A stretch of DNA of 36,961 bases from Nitrospirota bacterium (GTDB taxonomy: Bacteria > Nitrospirota > Thermodesulfovibrionia > Thermodesulfovibrionales > JdFR-88): NCBI GenBank assembly GCA_021812785.1, contig JAKAMR010000011.1:1-36961 (forward strand), read 5' to 3'. The notes below the pieces were generated by a model that saw only the letters and a list, made by a program, of their open reading frames with translations, made no database searches and was not told where the DNA came from. Shown here in pieces: positions 24,682 to 32,795 of the stretch (position 1 is the stretch's first letter; each line of letters begins with the position of its first letter). The position numbers and the translations under genes were made by a program.

Positions 24682-25254
24682 TTGGCTATTAGAAATTTGG
24701 GAACAAAAGCGGCCGGAAAAGCCGGGGCGCAAGAACAAAAAGTTAAAAAGACAGCGGCCGCCGGTAAAGTGAGGGTCAACGGGAAAAAGAAAATAGCCGG
24801 AAAGATCAGAAAGGCCCTGGTGCGGGATGTAAAGGAAGTCCATTCGCTGATAAATGAATTTGCCGCAGAGCAGGAAATGCTCCCGCGCTCCCTGAATGAG
24901 CTTTACGAGCACATGAGAGACATGTTCGTATATGTGGAGGATGGCAGGTTAAGGGGTGTCTGCTCCCTGCACGTTGTATGGGAGGACTTGGCGGAGGTCC
25001 GTTCACTGGCGGTAGGGCTTGAGGCCAGGGGCAGGGGGATCGGCAGGAGACTGGTTGAAAAATGCCTGGAGGAGGCCCGTGAACTGGGAGTGTCCAGGGT
25101 ATTTGCGCTCACCTATATCCCGGATTTTTTCAGGCTTTTTGGTTTCGAGGTGGTGGACAAATCCGAGCTTCCGCATAAAATATGGGGCGACTGCATCAGA
25201 TGTCCGAAATTCCCGGACTGCAACGAGTTCGCCGTGGTGAAAAAGCTGAAATGA
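24682..25254 (+). CDS. GNAT N-acetyltransferase, short ArgA-like (probable N-acetylglutamate synthase)
   Basis: The 190-residue protein has one GNAT domain (about 42-188) with the acetyl-CoA loop R-G-R-G-I-G (116-121). The pattern IRKALVRDV, FAAEQEMLPRSLNELYEHMRD and the C-terminal CIRCPKFPDCNE is that of stand-alone short ArgA enzymes, which acetylate glutamate for arginine synthesis. Before the domain is an unusual 40-residue Lys/Ala/Gly-rich tail of low complexity. The TTG start at 24682 has GAGGGG 10 bases upstream; no later start fits as well. No other arginine gene is nearby, so the assignment rests on sequence. Confidence 0.8.
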   Translation: MAIRNLGTKAAGKAGAQEQKVKKTAAAGKVRVNGKKKIAGKIRKALVRDVKEVHSLINEFAAEQEMLPRSLNELYEHMRDMFVYVEDGRLRGVCSLHVVWEDLAEVRSLAVGLEARGRGIGRRLVEKCLEEARELGVSRVFALTYIPDFFRLFGFEVVDKSELPHKIWGDCIRCPKFPDCNEFAVVKKLK

Positions 25255-25347
25255 TATTTTTGATTGGTTTTTCAAATGCCTATAAATATCGCGGTTTGAG
25301 CGGCATTGGCTTTTTCCGCTGCCGGTGCCGATTGGCTTGGGTTTCCC

Positions 25348-26007
25348 TTGCTTAAAATAGGGGTGCTTGCCTCCGGAAGGGGGTCCAACTTCCGGGCCGT
25401 GGCGGATGGCGTTAAAAGCGGCCGGATAAAAGCGGAGATAAAGCTCCTTATAACCGATATGCCTGGGGCCTATGCCCTGGAACGGGCGCGGGAGGCCGGG
25501 ATAGAGAGCTTTTATCTGGACCCCAGGGATTTCCACACTAAAGATGCATATTTCAGGAAGATAGCTGAAGAGTTTGCAGCAAAGGGCGTGGGGTTGGTGC
25601 TCCTTGCCGGTTTCATGAGGATAGTGAGAAAGCCGCTCCTCGATGCCTTCCCATGGAAGGTGATGAACATACATCCGGCCCTGCTTCCGTCCTTCCCGGG
25701 ATTGCACGGGCAGAGGCAGGCAGCGGACTATGGGGTGAAGATATCGGGCTGCACCGTGCATTTTGTGGATGAAGGTATGGATACCGGCCCAATAATAATC
25801 CAGGCAGCGGTGCCGGTGCGCCATGATGACACGGAGGAGAGCCTCTCGAAAAGGATACTTGAATACGAGCATAAGATATACCCGGAGGCTGTGAGACTGT
25901 TTGCCGAAGGCAGGCTGGAAGTTAGCGGCAAACGGGTAATCGTCAGAGGCCTTTCAACCATCATGAACGCCGGGGCGCTTATAAGCCCGCCCATCGAAGA
26001 TTTTTAA
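25348..26007 (+). CDS. purN: Phosphoribosylglycinamide formyltransferase (GART)
   Basis: Transfers the formyl group of 10-formyl-THF to GAR in purine synthesis. The 219-residue frame contains KIGVLASGRGSNF at the start, the catalytic N-x-H in VMNIHPALLPSFPG, HGQRQAADYG, and the second catalytic Asp in DEGMDTGPII. The start is uncertain: TTG 25348 gives the family N-terminus (L-K-I-G-V-L-A-S-G-R-G-S-N), while TTG 25306 adds 14 residues. Neither has a strong ribosome site. A weak TTGATT-N15-TATAAA promoter-like pair (25260-25286) precedes it. rsmD follows after 5 bases. Confidence 0.93.
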   Translation: MLKIGVLASGRGSNFRAVADGVKSGRIKAEIKLLITDMPGAYALERAREAGIESFYLDPRDFHTKDAYFRKIAEEFAAKGVGLVLLAGFMRIVRKPLLDAFPWKVMNIHPALLPSFPGLHGQRQAADYGVKISGCTVHFVDEGMDTGPIIIQAAVPVRHDDTEESLSKRILEYEHKIYPEAVRLFAEGRLEVSGKRVIVRGLSTIMNAGALISPPIEDF

Positions 26008-26012
26008 TTAAA

Positions 26013-26567
26013 ATGCTGAAATTAAAACCTAAAAAAGGGGACTTTACCGGTGTGAGGCCCACGCTCTCAAAGGTGAGGCAGGCTCTGTTTAACATACTGG
26101 CCTCACACATGGAAGCCGCCATCGAGGGTTCTGTTTTTGTGGACCTCTATGCGGGCACCGGCGCTATAGGCATGGACGCCATGAGCAGGGGTGCAAAAGC
26201 TGTTTATTTCGTAGAAGCCGACAGGCGCCTGGCCTCTGAGCTTAAAAACCTCCTGGAGGGCTGCGGGTGCAGGCCTAAAGCGCAAATCGCAGCCATGAAA
26301 GCGGAGGATTTCATAAGAAAATATTCTCAAAAAGACGGGGGGATATTGGCGGATGCTGTCTTTCTTGACCCTCCTTATGCCTCCGGCGAGCTGGACAGGA
26401 CCCTGCCGCTGCTTTCAACACCGGGCTTCCTTGCTGGCGGCGCGGTCGTGGTGGCTGAGCATTCAAAGAGGGTTGAGGTCCCGGAAACAAGCGGTCTTCT
26501 CAAAAAGAAAAAGACCTACAGGTACGGGGACACTTTCCTGAGCCTTTATACGAAGGAGGAATTTTGA
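26013..26567 (+). CDS. rsmD: 16S rRNA (guanine(966)-N(2))-methyltransferase
   Basis: Methylates G966 of 16S rRNA in the small subunit. The 184-residue Rossmann methyltransferase has the family start VRPTLSKVRQALFNIL, the SAM-binding FVDLYAGTGAIGMDAMSRGA, and the catalytic DPPY motif in VFLDPPYASG. The usual basic N-terminus is short here. It lies between purN (5-bp gap) and coaD (1-bp gap); the rsmD-coaD pair is a very common bacterial arrangement. Confidence 0.95.
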   Translation: MLKLKPKKGDFTGVRPTLSKVRQALFNILASHMEAAIEGSVFVDLYAGTGAIGMDAMSRGAKAVYFVEADRRLASELKNLLEGCGCRPKAQIAAMKAEDFIRKYSQKDGGILADAVFLDPPYASGELDRTLPLLSTPGFLAGGAVVVAEHSKRVEVPETSGLLKKKKTYRYGDTFLSLYTKEEF

Positions 26568-26568
26568 T

Positions 26569-27111
26569 TTGAAGCCCGGACCGGTAATCGCAGATGCGTG
26601 CGTGAAAGATAGAGAGATAAAGCGGGCGGTCCTGCCGGGCACCTTCGACCCCCTGACAAACGGCCATCTGGACCTTCTTCTGAGGGGCCTTGGCATTTTC
26701 GATGAGGTCATAATCGCGGTGGCCCCAAGCCATAAAAAGAAGCCGGCTTTTACCATTGAGGAGCGGCTCAGGCTGATAAATGAGGCGGTAAAGGGAATAA
26801 AAAGGACAAAAGTAGAGGCCTTTGAAGGCCTGCTTGTCGATTACGTGCACCGGGCGGGAGCGGGGGCCATTATAAGGGGGCTTCGCGCGGTCTCCGATTT
26901 TGAATATGAGTTCCAGATGGCCCTGATGAACAGGAGCCTGGATGCCTGTGTGGAGACCGTCTTTCTGATGCCGTCGGCCGAATACACGTTTCTGACCTCC
27001 TCCATGATAAAGGAGGTGGCCCTGTTTGGAGGGTGCGTAAAAGGACTGGTGCCTGAAAACGTGGAGGCGGCGCTTAAGAAAAAATACAAAGCCATCAAAA
27101 GCTGTAAATAA
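26569..27111 (+). CDS. coaD: Phosphopantetheine adenylyltransferase
   Basis: Penultimate step of CoA synthesis: 4'-phosphopantetheine plus ATP to dephospho-CoA. The 180-residue frame has the nucleotidyltransferase motif PGTFDPLTNGHLD (T-x-G-H), KKKPAFTIEERL, IIRGLRAVSDFEYEFQMA and LTSSMIKEVA (equivalent to the ISSS motif). The TTG start at 26569 sits 9 bases after AGGAGG, which is the best site; it gives about 17 extra residues over the usual A-V-x-P-G-T-F-D start. An in-frame GTG within the extension is an alternative. Confidence 0.96.
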   Translation: MKPGPVIADACVKDREIKRAVLPGTFDPLTNGHLDLLLRGLGIFDEVIIAVAPSHKKKPAFTIEERLRLINEAVKGIKRTKVEAFEGLLVDYVHRAGAGAIIRGLRAVSDFEYEFQMALMNRSLDACVETVFLMPSAEYTFLTSSMIKEVALFGGCVKGLVPENVEAALKKKYKAIKSCK

Positions 27112-27567
27112 AACTTTTTTGCAGAAAAGTCATTCCGTCCATCCAGCGTGAGATAAAAAAGGCAAGGCGTAAAAAACCTGGTGATATATGTTCGCGACAA
27201 TGACAGGCCCGGACGACAAGGATTTCTCGAAATACGATTGGCCCCCACATGCCGGGCGGGGCACGGAGGGCGAGAAGGTAATTGATGAACTCAAGCCCCG
27301 CAATCAGGACATCATCATAAAAAGGTCTATTATTCGGCATCTTACAAAACAAAACTTCAAGCCGTGCTTAAGGAGTTTGGCCCGAGTTCTTTAAGACTGG
27401 CGATGCGGGAAGGGAGGGCAATTGATGCCTCCCGAGGATGCCGGCGAATATCAGGGAAAGGACACTAAAAAACACCACGGGACTCCAGCTTTGATTTTTT
27501 TCTTTTTTCTTGTTTCTTTTTTTCACTAAGACTGAGACCCTTTTTTTTAGTCAGTTGTGCTTTTTTG
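27112..27567. other. 456-bp spacer with a doubtful ORF and one strong hairpin
   Basis: No recognisable gene. A 68-codon plus-strand frame (27188-27394) has a weak GGTGAT site and a hydrophilic, Lys/Asp-rich product without known motifs; I consider it unproven. At 27412-27433 an 8-bp stem with one bulged G can form: GGGAGG plus CA on the left, TGCCTCCC on the right, loop ATTGA. No T-run follows it. The last 100 bases are very T-rich. Confidence 0.5.
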
Positions 27568-27573
27568 TATAAT
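27568..27573 (+). promoter_or_regulatory. TATAAT -10 element of queE
   Basis: Perfect TATAAT 17 bases before the queE ATG. The -35 region is a T-rich stretch with only weak matches. The predicted leader is about 10 bases and has no Shine-Dalgarno sequence. Confidence 0.45.
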
Positions 27574-27590
27574 TTATTTATCTTATTACA

Positions 27591-28226
27591 ATGAAAGTTT
27601 GTGAGATATTCACCAGCATCCAGGGAGAGTCGACCTACACGGGCCAGCTATCCACGTTCATAAGGCTTTCCGGATGCAACCTGAGATGCTCTTACTGCGA
27701 TACGAAGTACGCCTATACCGAGGGGACCGAACTTACCGAGGCGGAGATAATGAACGAGGTCTCCATTGTGGGCGTAAACTTGATATCCATAACAGGCGGG
27801 GAGCCGCTTTTGCAGGAAGGTGTGTTTCACCTTGTGGAGAAGTTCCTGAACGAGGGACATAAGGTGTTGATAGAGACCAACGGAAGCCAGAGCATCAAGG
27901 ATGTGGATCCGAGGGCCGTCATAATAATGGACATAAAGACGCCTGCCAGCGAAATGTCCGAAGACCTGGACATTTCCAACCTGGATTTTCTGAAGCCGGA
28001 CGACGAGGTGAAATTTGTGATCGTTGACAGAGGCGATTACGAATGGGCCAGGGATTTCATAAGAGAATACAGGCTGCGGGAAAGGTGCAAGATCCTTTTC
28101 TCGCCGGCCTTCAGCCTTATGGAACCCTCCGTGCTGGCCAATTGGATGATCCAGGACAGGCTGGACGCGATCTTTAATCTCCAGGCGCATAAATACATAT
28201 TCGACCCCAACAAAAGGGGAGTTTGA
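27591..28226 (+). CDS. queE: 7-carboxy-7-deazaguanine synthase (radical SAM)
   Basis: Converts 6-carboxy-tetrahydropterin to 7-carboxy-7-deazaguanine in the queuosine/7-deazaguanine pathway. The 211-residue protein begins EIFTSIQGESTYTGQLSTFI, the QueE signature. It binds the [4Fe-4S] cluster through C-x3-C-x2-C (CNLRCSYC, about 29-36) and has the SAM motif ITGGEPLLQ. The canonical length and motifs leave little doubt. It stands alone between its own promoter and terminator; no queC, queD or queF is in the window. Confidence 0.95.
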   Translation: MKVCEIFTSIQGESTYTGQLSTFIRLSGCNLRCSYCDTKYAYTEGTELTEAEIMNEVSIVGVNLISITGGEPLLQEGVFHLVEKFLNEGHKVLIETNGSQSIKDVDPRAVIIMDIKTPASEMSEDLDISNLDFLKPDDEVKFVIVDRGDYEWARDFIREYRLRERCKILFSPAFSLMEPSVLANWMIQDRLDAIFNLQAHKYIFDPNKRGV

Positions 28227-28252
28227 ACACGCCCGGCTTACTTCCCATTCCA

Positions 28253-28278
28253 GGGCCTGATTTGAAGGTCCTTTTTTT
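28253..28278 (+). terminator. Rho-independent terminator of queE
   Basis: GGGCCT (28253-28258) pairs with AGGTCC (28266-28271) around a 7-base loop (one G-U pair). Seven T follow directly. It begins 27 bases after the queE stop. Confidence 0.6.
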
Positions 28279-28281
28279 CCT

Positions 28282-28310
28282 TTTAAAAATAAAAGTTTAT
28301 TTTTTATAAT
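28282..28310 (+). promoter_or_regulatory. Sigma-70 promoter of the hybrid kinase gene
   Basis: TTTAAA (28282-28287), 17-bp spacer, perfect TATAAT (28305-28310). Predicted start near 28317, about 14 bases before the ATG, with AAGGG in that short leader as ribosome site. Confidence 0.5.
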
Positions 28311-28330
28311 ATTGCGTTCAAAGGGCAGCG

Positions 28331-31030
28331 ATGATGGACGGCAAGGAAGAGAAAAAGGTTTCTGTTTTTTCATTTTCACGTTCGTTTGGGTCCCTGAAGA
28401 GACTTTTTGGTTTTGCGGCCCCTTTGACCGTGCATGTCAAACTGTTCCGAAATCCAGGTGGGCTGTCCCGAAATCCGGACGATCATCTGCAAAAAGAAAA
28501 ATCAAAAAAATCTAAAAAATCAAAAGGGAAAAACTTCGAGCCGGAACTACGTTTTAAGTTCAAAAAATCCCATCCTGGAGCCGGCCCGTTCGATGCTGGG
28601 GATCCCGCTTATGAATCCGATCCCAGCGAGATAATAAGAAGGCAGAACGAAGATATAAAATGGCTTATAAGGCTGCATGATGAGAACGCGAAAAGCCTTC
28701 AGTCTCTGGACATAAACAGGCTGGCAGCCTCCATAACCAGGTCTGCGGTTTCTTTTGGCTGGGCCGGCGCCGCCATACTGTGGCTCGTCAATGAACGCGG
28801 GATCATGTGCTTTAAGGACTGCGCGGGGATCGAAGAAGATAGCCTCCAGGCAATGCCCTCCAGCATCAAGCCGGAGGACAACTTTGTTGTGGAATCGGTC
28901 GTGAGGGATGAGATACTGGAGTGTTTCGAAACGTGCGGGTTTGAATCCCTTGAAAGATTGGCCCTGGACCACAGCTTCCAGTATGCCGCTGCCATACCGC
29001 TTAAAAGCAAAGAGTCCATAATAGGCTGCCTTACAGTGTTTAAAAAAGAAAAAAAGGGGATGGACGGGCACGTGAAGGCCATAGTAAGGCTTTTTGCGAG
29101 CCATGCGGCAGCAGCCATAAACATAGCGGGCCTTTATGCCGCTTTGCAGGAAAAAACGGAAAAATATCAGCTCCTGGTGGAAAACCAGGGCGATGTGATC
29201 GTTAAACTGGGCATGGACGGCGGCTTTCTTTTTGCCAGCCCGTCCTTTTGCGATGTCTTTGGAAGAAAAGAAAAAGAGCTTCTTAATACCCATTTACAGT
29301 TCTTTGTCTTCGATGCGGACCGTGAACGCACGTTAAAAGCCCTTGAGGACACCCTTCGGCCTCCCCACACCGGATATGTTGAAAACCGGGTTATGACGAA
29401 AAACGGGCAACGGTGGTTCGCATGGACCTTCAAGGGCATCCTGGACACCCACAAACAGGTGGTTGGAATAGCCGGAGTGGGCAGGGACATTACGGAAAAC
29501 GAAAAATCAAAAGAGGAGCTTGCCGCCGAAAAAGAACGGCTTTCCGTAACCTTAAGGAGCATCGGAGACGGGGTCATAACCACGGACAATGAAGGCAGGA
29601 TTTTCCTCATGAACAAGGTGGCCGGGGACCTTACCGGCTGGGACCACGAGGAGGCGATCGGCCGGGGCATCACGGAGGTCTTCGATATCGAAGGAATAAG
29701 GCAGGCTGCCTGGCCTGAGCAGGTCGAAGGGGACGAGAAGGGGCCTGCCGTAGTAAAAACGGCCTTTTTAAAGGGCCGCGGCGGAGAGCAGCGGATGATC
29801 GAATACAAGAGGGCGCCCATACGCGAAAAAAGCGGTAGGATCACGGGAAAGGTGCTTGTGTTCAGTGACATAACGGAAAAAAAGAGGCTGGAGGAGGAGC
29901 GCCTCAAGATCCAGAAACTTGAGTCCGTGGGAGTGCTGGCCGGAGGCATCGCTCATGATTTCAATAACATCCTTACTGCGATCATAGGGAATATATCCAT
30001 AGCTAAAATGGCTACGGGTGAAAAAGTACGGGAGAGGCTGGAGAAGGCGGAGAAGGCCTCTGTCAGGGCAAAGGACCTTACCCGCCAGTTGCTCACTTTT
30101 TCAAAAGGCGGGGGGCCCGTAAAAAAAATAGCCTCGATAGCGGACCTTATACGGGAGAACGTGGATTTTGCCGTCAAGGGCGCAGGCGTCAGATGCGTTT
30201 ATATCGTTCCCGAGGACACCTGGACGGTGGATATGGACGAGGGCCAGATCACCCAGGTCATACAAAACCTGATCATAAACGCCAACCAGGCCATGCCGAT
30301 GGGGGGCGTAATAACCGTGAGAGCTGAAAACATCGCAGTCGGGTCTCCCGATAATCTTCCCCTGAGGCCTGGCGGGTATGTCAAGATCTCAGTTTCCGAT
30401 ACGGGGACCGGGATACCGGAGGACGTCCTTCCGCGCATCTTTGACCCTTATTTCACTACGAAAGAGGGCGGAAGCGGGCTTGGGCTGGCCACGGCCTATT
30501 CCATTATAAAAAAACACGGAGGGTATATAAATGCGGAGTCGGCCCATTGTGAGGGGGCCACTTTTTATTTCTATCTGCCCGCGGCAGCCCTGGAGAAGCC
30601 TGAAGCGAAACCTGCGGAAGAAGCCCCCGAAGTTTCCGGCAGGGGCAGGATCCTGGTGGTGGACGATGACGAGATGGTGAGGGACGTAGCTGCAAAGATG
30701 CTGGGGAACCTGGGGTACCAGGTAGACCTTTCGACAGATGGTGCCCATGCTATCGAAACCTATTCCCGGGCCTATCTTTGCGGGACGCCATATGCGGCGA
30801 TCATCATGGATCTGACCATCCCCGGCGGAATGGGCGGCAAGGAATGTATAAAAAAACTTCTCGAGATAAATCCTGAAGCAGTGGCTATAGCGTCCAGCGG
30901 CTATTCCGATGATCCGATACTTTCAAATTTTGGAGAGTTCAGGTTCAGGGGCGCTATCTCAAAACCCTACAGGACTGAGGACCTGGGGGAAATGCTTCAG
31001 AAGATCATAGGGAAAACATCACACGGATAA
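28331..31030 (+). CDS. Cytosolic hybrid histidine kinase: GAF-PAS-PAS-HisKA-HATPase-REC
   Basis: The 899-residue protein has no membrane segment. After a basic low-complexity N-terminus (Lys/Ser run near 55-68) come a GAF-like domain (about 125-270), a PAS/PAC domain (about 278-392) and a second PAS (about 402-518). The HisKA domain has the phospho-His in GIAHDFNN (His542), followed by the ATPase with N-box N-L-I-I-N-A (646-651), G1 DTGTGIP (690-696) and G2 GGSGLGLA. A C-terminal receiver (about 772-892) carries Asp827 in IIMDLTIPGG. The product senses an intracellular cue and can relay phosphate through its own receiver. A sigma-54 regulator gene follows after a 209-bp gap. Confidence 0.93.
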   Translation: MMDGKEEKKVSVFSFSRSFGSLKRLFGFAAPLTVHVKLFRNPGGLSRNPDDHLQKEKSKKSKKSKGKNFEPELRFKFKKSHPGAGPFDAGDPAYESDPSEIIRRQNEDIKWLIRLHDENAKSLQSLDINRLAASITRSAVSFGWAGAAILWLVNERGIMCFKDCAGIEEDSLQAMPSSIKPEDNFVVESVVRDEILECFETCGFESLERLALDHSFQYAAAIPLKSKESIIGCLTVFKKEKKGMDGHVKAIVRLFASHAAAAINIAGLYAALQEKTEKYQLLVENQGDVIVKLGMDGGFLFASPSFCDVFGRKEKELLNTHLQFFVFDADRERTLKALEDTLRPPHTGYVENRVMTKNGQRWFAWTFKGILDTHKQVVGIAGVGRDITENEKSKEELAAEKERLSVTLRSIGDGVITTDNEGRIFLMNKVAGDLTGWDHEEAIGRGITEVFDIEGIRQAAWPEQVEGDEKGPAVVKTAFLKGRGGEQRMIEYKRAPIREKSGRITGKVLVFSDITEKKRLEEERLKIQKLESVGVLAGGIAHDFNNILTAIIGNISIAKMATGEKVRERLEKAEKASVRAKDLTRQLLTFSKGGGPVKKIASIADLIRENVDFAVKGAGVRCVYIVPEDTWTVDMDEGQITQVIQNLIINANQAMPMGGVITVRAENIAVGSPDNLPLRPGGYVKISVSDTGTGIPEDVLPRIFDPYFTTKEGGSGLGLATAYSIIKKHGGYINAESAHCEGATFYFYLPAAALEKPEAKPAEEAPEVSGRGRILVVDDDEMVRDVAAKMLGNLGYQVDLSTDGAHAIETYSRAYLCGTPYAAIIMDLTIPGGMGGKECIKKLLEINPEAVAIASSGYSDDPILSNFGEFRFRGAISKPYRTEDLGEMLQKIIGKTSHG

Positions 31031-31090
31031 AATTTTATGGTTCTTCCGAAATAAAATACTGCTGGAATGACAAACTGAAAATTCATAACA

Positions 31091-31136
31091 GATACCCTGC
31101 AGCTTGCTGTAGGGTGATTCATTAAGTTCCGTTTTC
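31091..31136. repeat. Second copy of the GATACCCTGCAGCTTGCTG repeat
   Basis: The first 33 bases match 6568-6600 with 3 differences, both ending GATTCATT. After a 3-base indel GTTTTC is shared too. The core CCCTGCAGCTTGCTGTAGGG can form a hairpin. It lies in the 209-bp gap after the hybrid kinase gene; the GCTGGAATGAC upstream resembles the arms of the 6474-6538 repeat. Confidence 0.75.
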
Positions 31137-31201
31137 GATGGAATTTTTGACTGTATCCGGGCCTTGGGACCTTGTTTTGGAAGGGACCACTAGTCAAAAT
31201 A

Positions 31202-31231
31202 TTGACATTTGACACCGTGGTGATTTAGTAT
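31202..31231 (+). promoter_or_regulatory. Candidate sigma-70 promoter of the response regulator gene
   Basis: Perfect TTGACA (31202-31207), 18-bp spacer, TAGTAT (31226-31231). A second TTGACA lies at 31209-31214. The predicted start is at about 31238, two bases before the ATG, so the transcript may be leaderless. Confidence 0.4.
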
Positions 31232-31239
31232 GTCTTGAG

Positions 31240-32691
31240 ATGAAACACCTTCTTATCGTTGACGATGACGATTTCATCAGAGACTCCCTGGATATTTTTT
31301 TCCGGGGCAAGGGATTCAAAGTCAACACCGCCTCTAACGGTTTCCAGGCCCTTGACGCTCTTAAAAGCGGGAAATTTGACCTTGTCCTGATGGACCTTAT
31401 GATGCCCGATATGGGCGGGATCGATCTGCTTAAAAAAATGGCCGAATTGAAAATATCCTCTCCGTGCATAGTCATGACGGCCTTTGCGACCGTGCAGACA
31501 GCGGTTGAGGCCATGAAACTTGGCGCGTTCGACTATATAACCAAACCCTTTGTCCTTGATGAGCTCATGATGGTCGTGCAAAGGGGGATCGGGGTTTCCG
31601 AGCTTCAGAATGAAAACAGGATGCTCAAAAGGCATTTGAGGAAAAAATACAAATTTGAAGGCATCATAGGCGATTCCCCCCGGATGCAGCAGGTCTATGA
31701 GATGATCGAGAAGATATTCGACATAGACAGCACCATCCTTATCACCGGGGAATCCGGTACCGGCAAGGAGCTGATCGCCAAGACCATTCACTTTAACAGC
31801 TCAAGGGCGCAACAGCCGTTCGTTCCGCTTAACTGCGCGGCCATACCCAAGGACCTTCTGGAGTCTGAGCTTTTCGGACACGAAAAGGGTGCATTCACTG
31901 GAGCGCTGAACACAAGGATAGGCCGTTTCGAGTTGGCGGCTGGCGGCACCCTTTTTCTGGACGAGATCGGGGAGCTGGACATGTCGCTTCAGGGTAAGGT
32001 TCTGCGGGTGATCCAGGGCAAGGAATTCGAAAGGGTGGGCGGCAGCAAGACCATAAAGGTAGATGTGAGGATAGTGACCGCTACCAATAAGGACCTTGAA
32101 AAAGCCATAGAGGAAGGGAAATTCAGGGAAGACCTGTATTACAGGCTTAATGTCATCCCCATCCATCTGCCCCCGCTCAGGGACCGGGTGGAAGATATCC
32201 CCCTGCTTGTGGATTTCTTCAAGAAAGAACTAGTGAAAAAGAGAAAGGGGGAGGTCGAGATCTCACCCGGAGCGATGGAATGCCTGCTTAGATACCACTG
32301 GCCCGGAAATGTAAGAGAGCTTGAGAACCTGCTTGAAAGACTTACTATCCTTGTTTCCAATGACACCATAGAGGCCTCTGACCTGCCGGCCAAGTTTCAA
32401 ACGGCAAAGGCGCCGGGCGCAGTTTCACGGCCTGCCGTTGCAAACGAAGCATCTTCCGGTGAGCTCGATGCGCCGGGAGAAGAAAAAAAACCTGCTGCAC
32501 CGTCTCCCGGTCTCGCCGACTCCGGAATGGACCTTACAAAAGCCGTTGAGCAGATGGAAAGAAATCTTATCCTCCAGGCGCTTGGGAAAACGGGCGGCGT
32601 AAAAAGCAAGGCCGCTAAACTCCTGGGCCTTAACAGAACCACCCTGGTGGAAAAAATGAAAAAAATGAATATAGAGGCCACCATCTCCTGA
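31240..32691 (+). CDS. NtrC-family sigma-54-dependent response regulator
   Basis: The 483-residue protein has a receiver domain (Asp52 in VLMDLMMPDMGG, Lys102), an AAA+ domain with Walker A GESGTGKE (170-177), GAFTGA (217-222) and Walker B DEIGE (241-245), and R-fingers further on. A Pro/Ala-rich linker (about 388-425) leads to a C-terminal Fis helix-turn-helix (about 440-483, SKAAKLLGLNRTTLVEKMKK). All features needed for sigma-54 activation are present. It is the obvious partner for the hybrid kinase upstream. A near-consensus sigma-54 promoter begins 77 bases after its stop and is a plausible target. Confidence 0.94.
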   Translation: MKHLLIVDDDDFIRDSLDIFFRGKGFKVNTASNGFQALDALKSGKFDLVLMDLMMPDMGGIDLLKKMAELKISSPCIVMTAFATVQTAVEAMKLGAFDYITKPFVLDELMMVVQRGIGVSELQNENRMLKRHLRKKYKFEGIIGDSPRMQQVYEMIEKIFDIDSTILITGESGTGKELIAKTIHFNSSRAQQPFVPLNCAAIPKDLLESELFGHEKGAFTGALNTRIGRFELAAGGTLFLDEIGELDMSLQGKVLRVIQGKEFERVGGSKTIKVDVRIVTATNKDLEKAIEEGKFREDLYYRLNVIPIHLPPLRDRVEDIPLLVDFFKKELVKKRKGEVEISPGAMECLLRYHWPGNVRELENLLERLTILVSNDTIEASDLPAKFQTAKAPGAVSRPAVANEASSGELDAPGEEKKPAAPSPGLADSGMDLTKAVEQMERNLILQALGKTGGVKSKAAKLLGLNRTTLVEKMKKMNIEATIS

Positions 32692-32703
32692 TATCTGCCT
32701 TGG

Positions 32704-32719
32704 CGTCAATTGAATGACG
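32704..32719. promoter_or_regulatory. Dyad CGTCA-N6-TGACG upstream of the sigma-54 promoter
   Basis: A 5-bp inverted repeat with 6-bp spacer ends 49 bases before the -24 element, a distance usual for enhancer-binding proteins. It could instead be a weak terminator stem for the preceding gene, but no real T-run follows. Confidence 0.3.
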
Positions 32720-32768
32720 TTTCTCCCTTCGTTCTAAAAAATTCCTTTAAAAAACAATCACTTTGTTT

Positions 32769-32784
32769 TGGCACGTTAGTTGCT
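32769..32784 (+). promoter_or_regulatory. Sigma-54 (-24/-12) promoter, near-perfect consensus
   Basis: TGGCACG (32769-32775), 4 bases, TTGCT (32780-32784) matches the RpoN consensus TGGCACr-N4-TTGCw with correct GG-GC spacing. Transcription should start near 32795. It points at the TPR-kinase-regulator genes. Confidence 0.8.
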
Positions 32785-32795
32785 ATTTCCCATTT

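Noticed and set aside
25003..25872. 289-codon minus-strand frame opposite purN and the acetyltransferase
   Set aside because: Long but antisense to two clearly conserved genes and without motifs.
27188..27394. 68-codon ORF in the coaD-queE spacer as a real gene
   Set aside because: Weak ribosome site, no recognisable sequence; mentioned only within the spacer entry.
27476..27590. preQ1 riboswitch before queE
   Set aside because: A TATAAT lies 17 bases before the ATG, leaving no room for an aptamer in the leader, and the upstream sequence lacks the preQ1 pattern.
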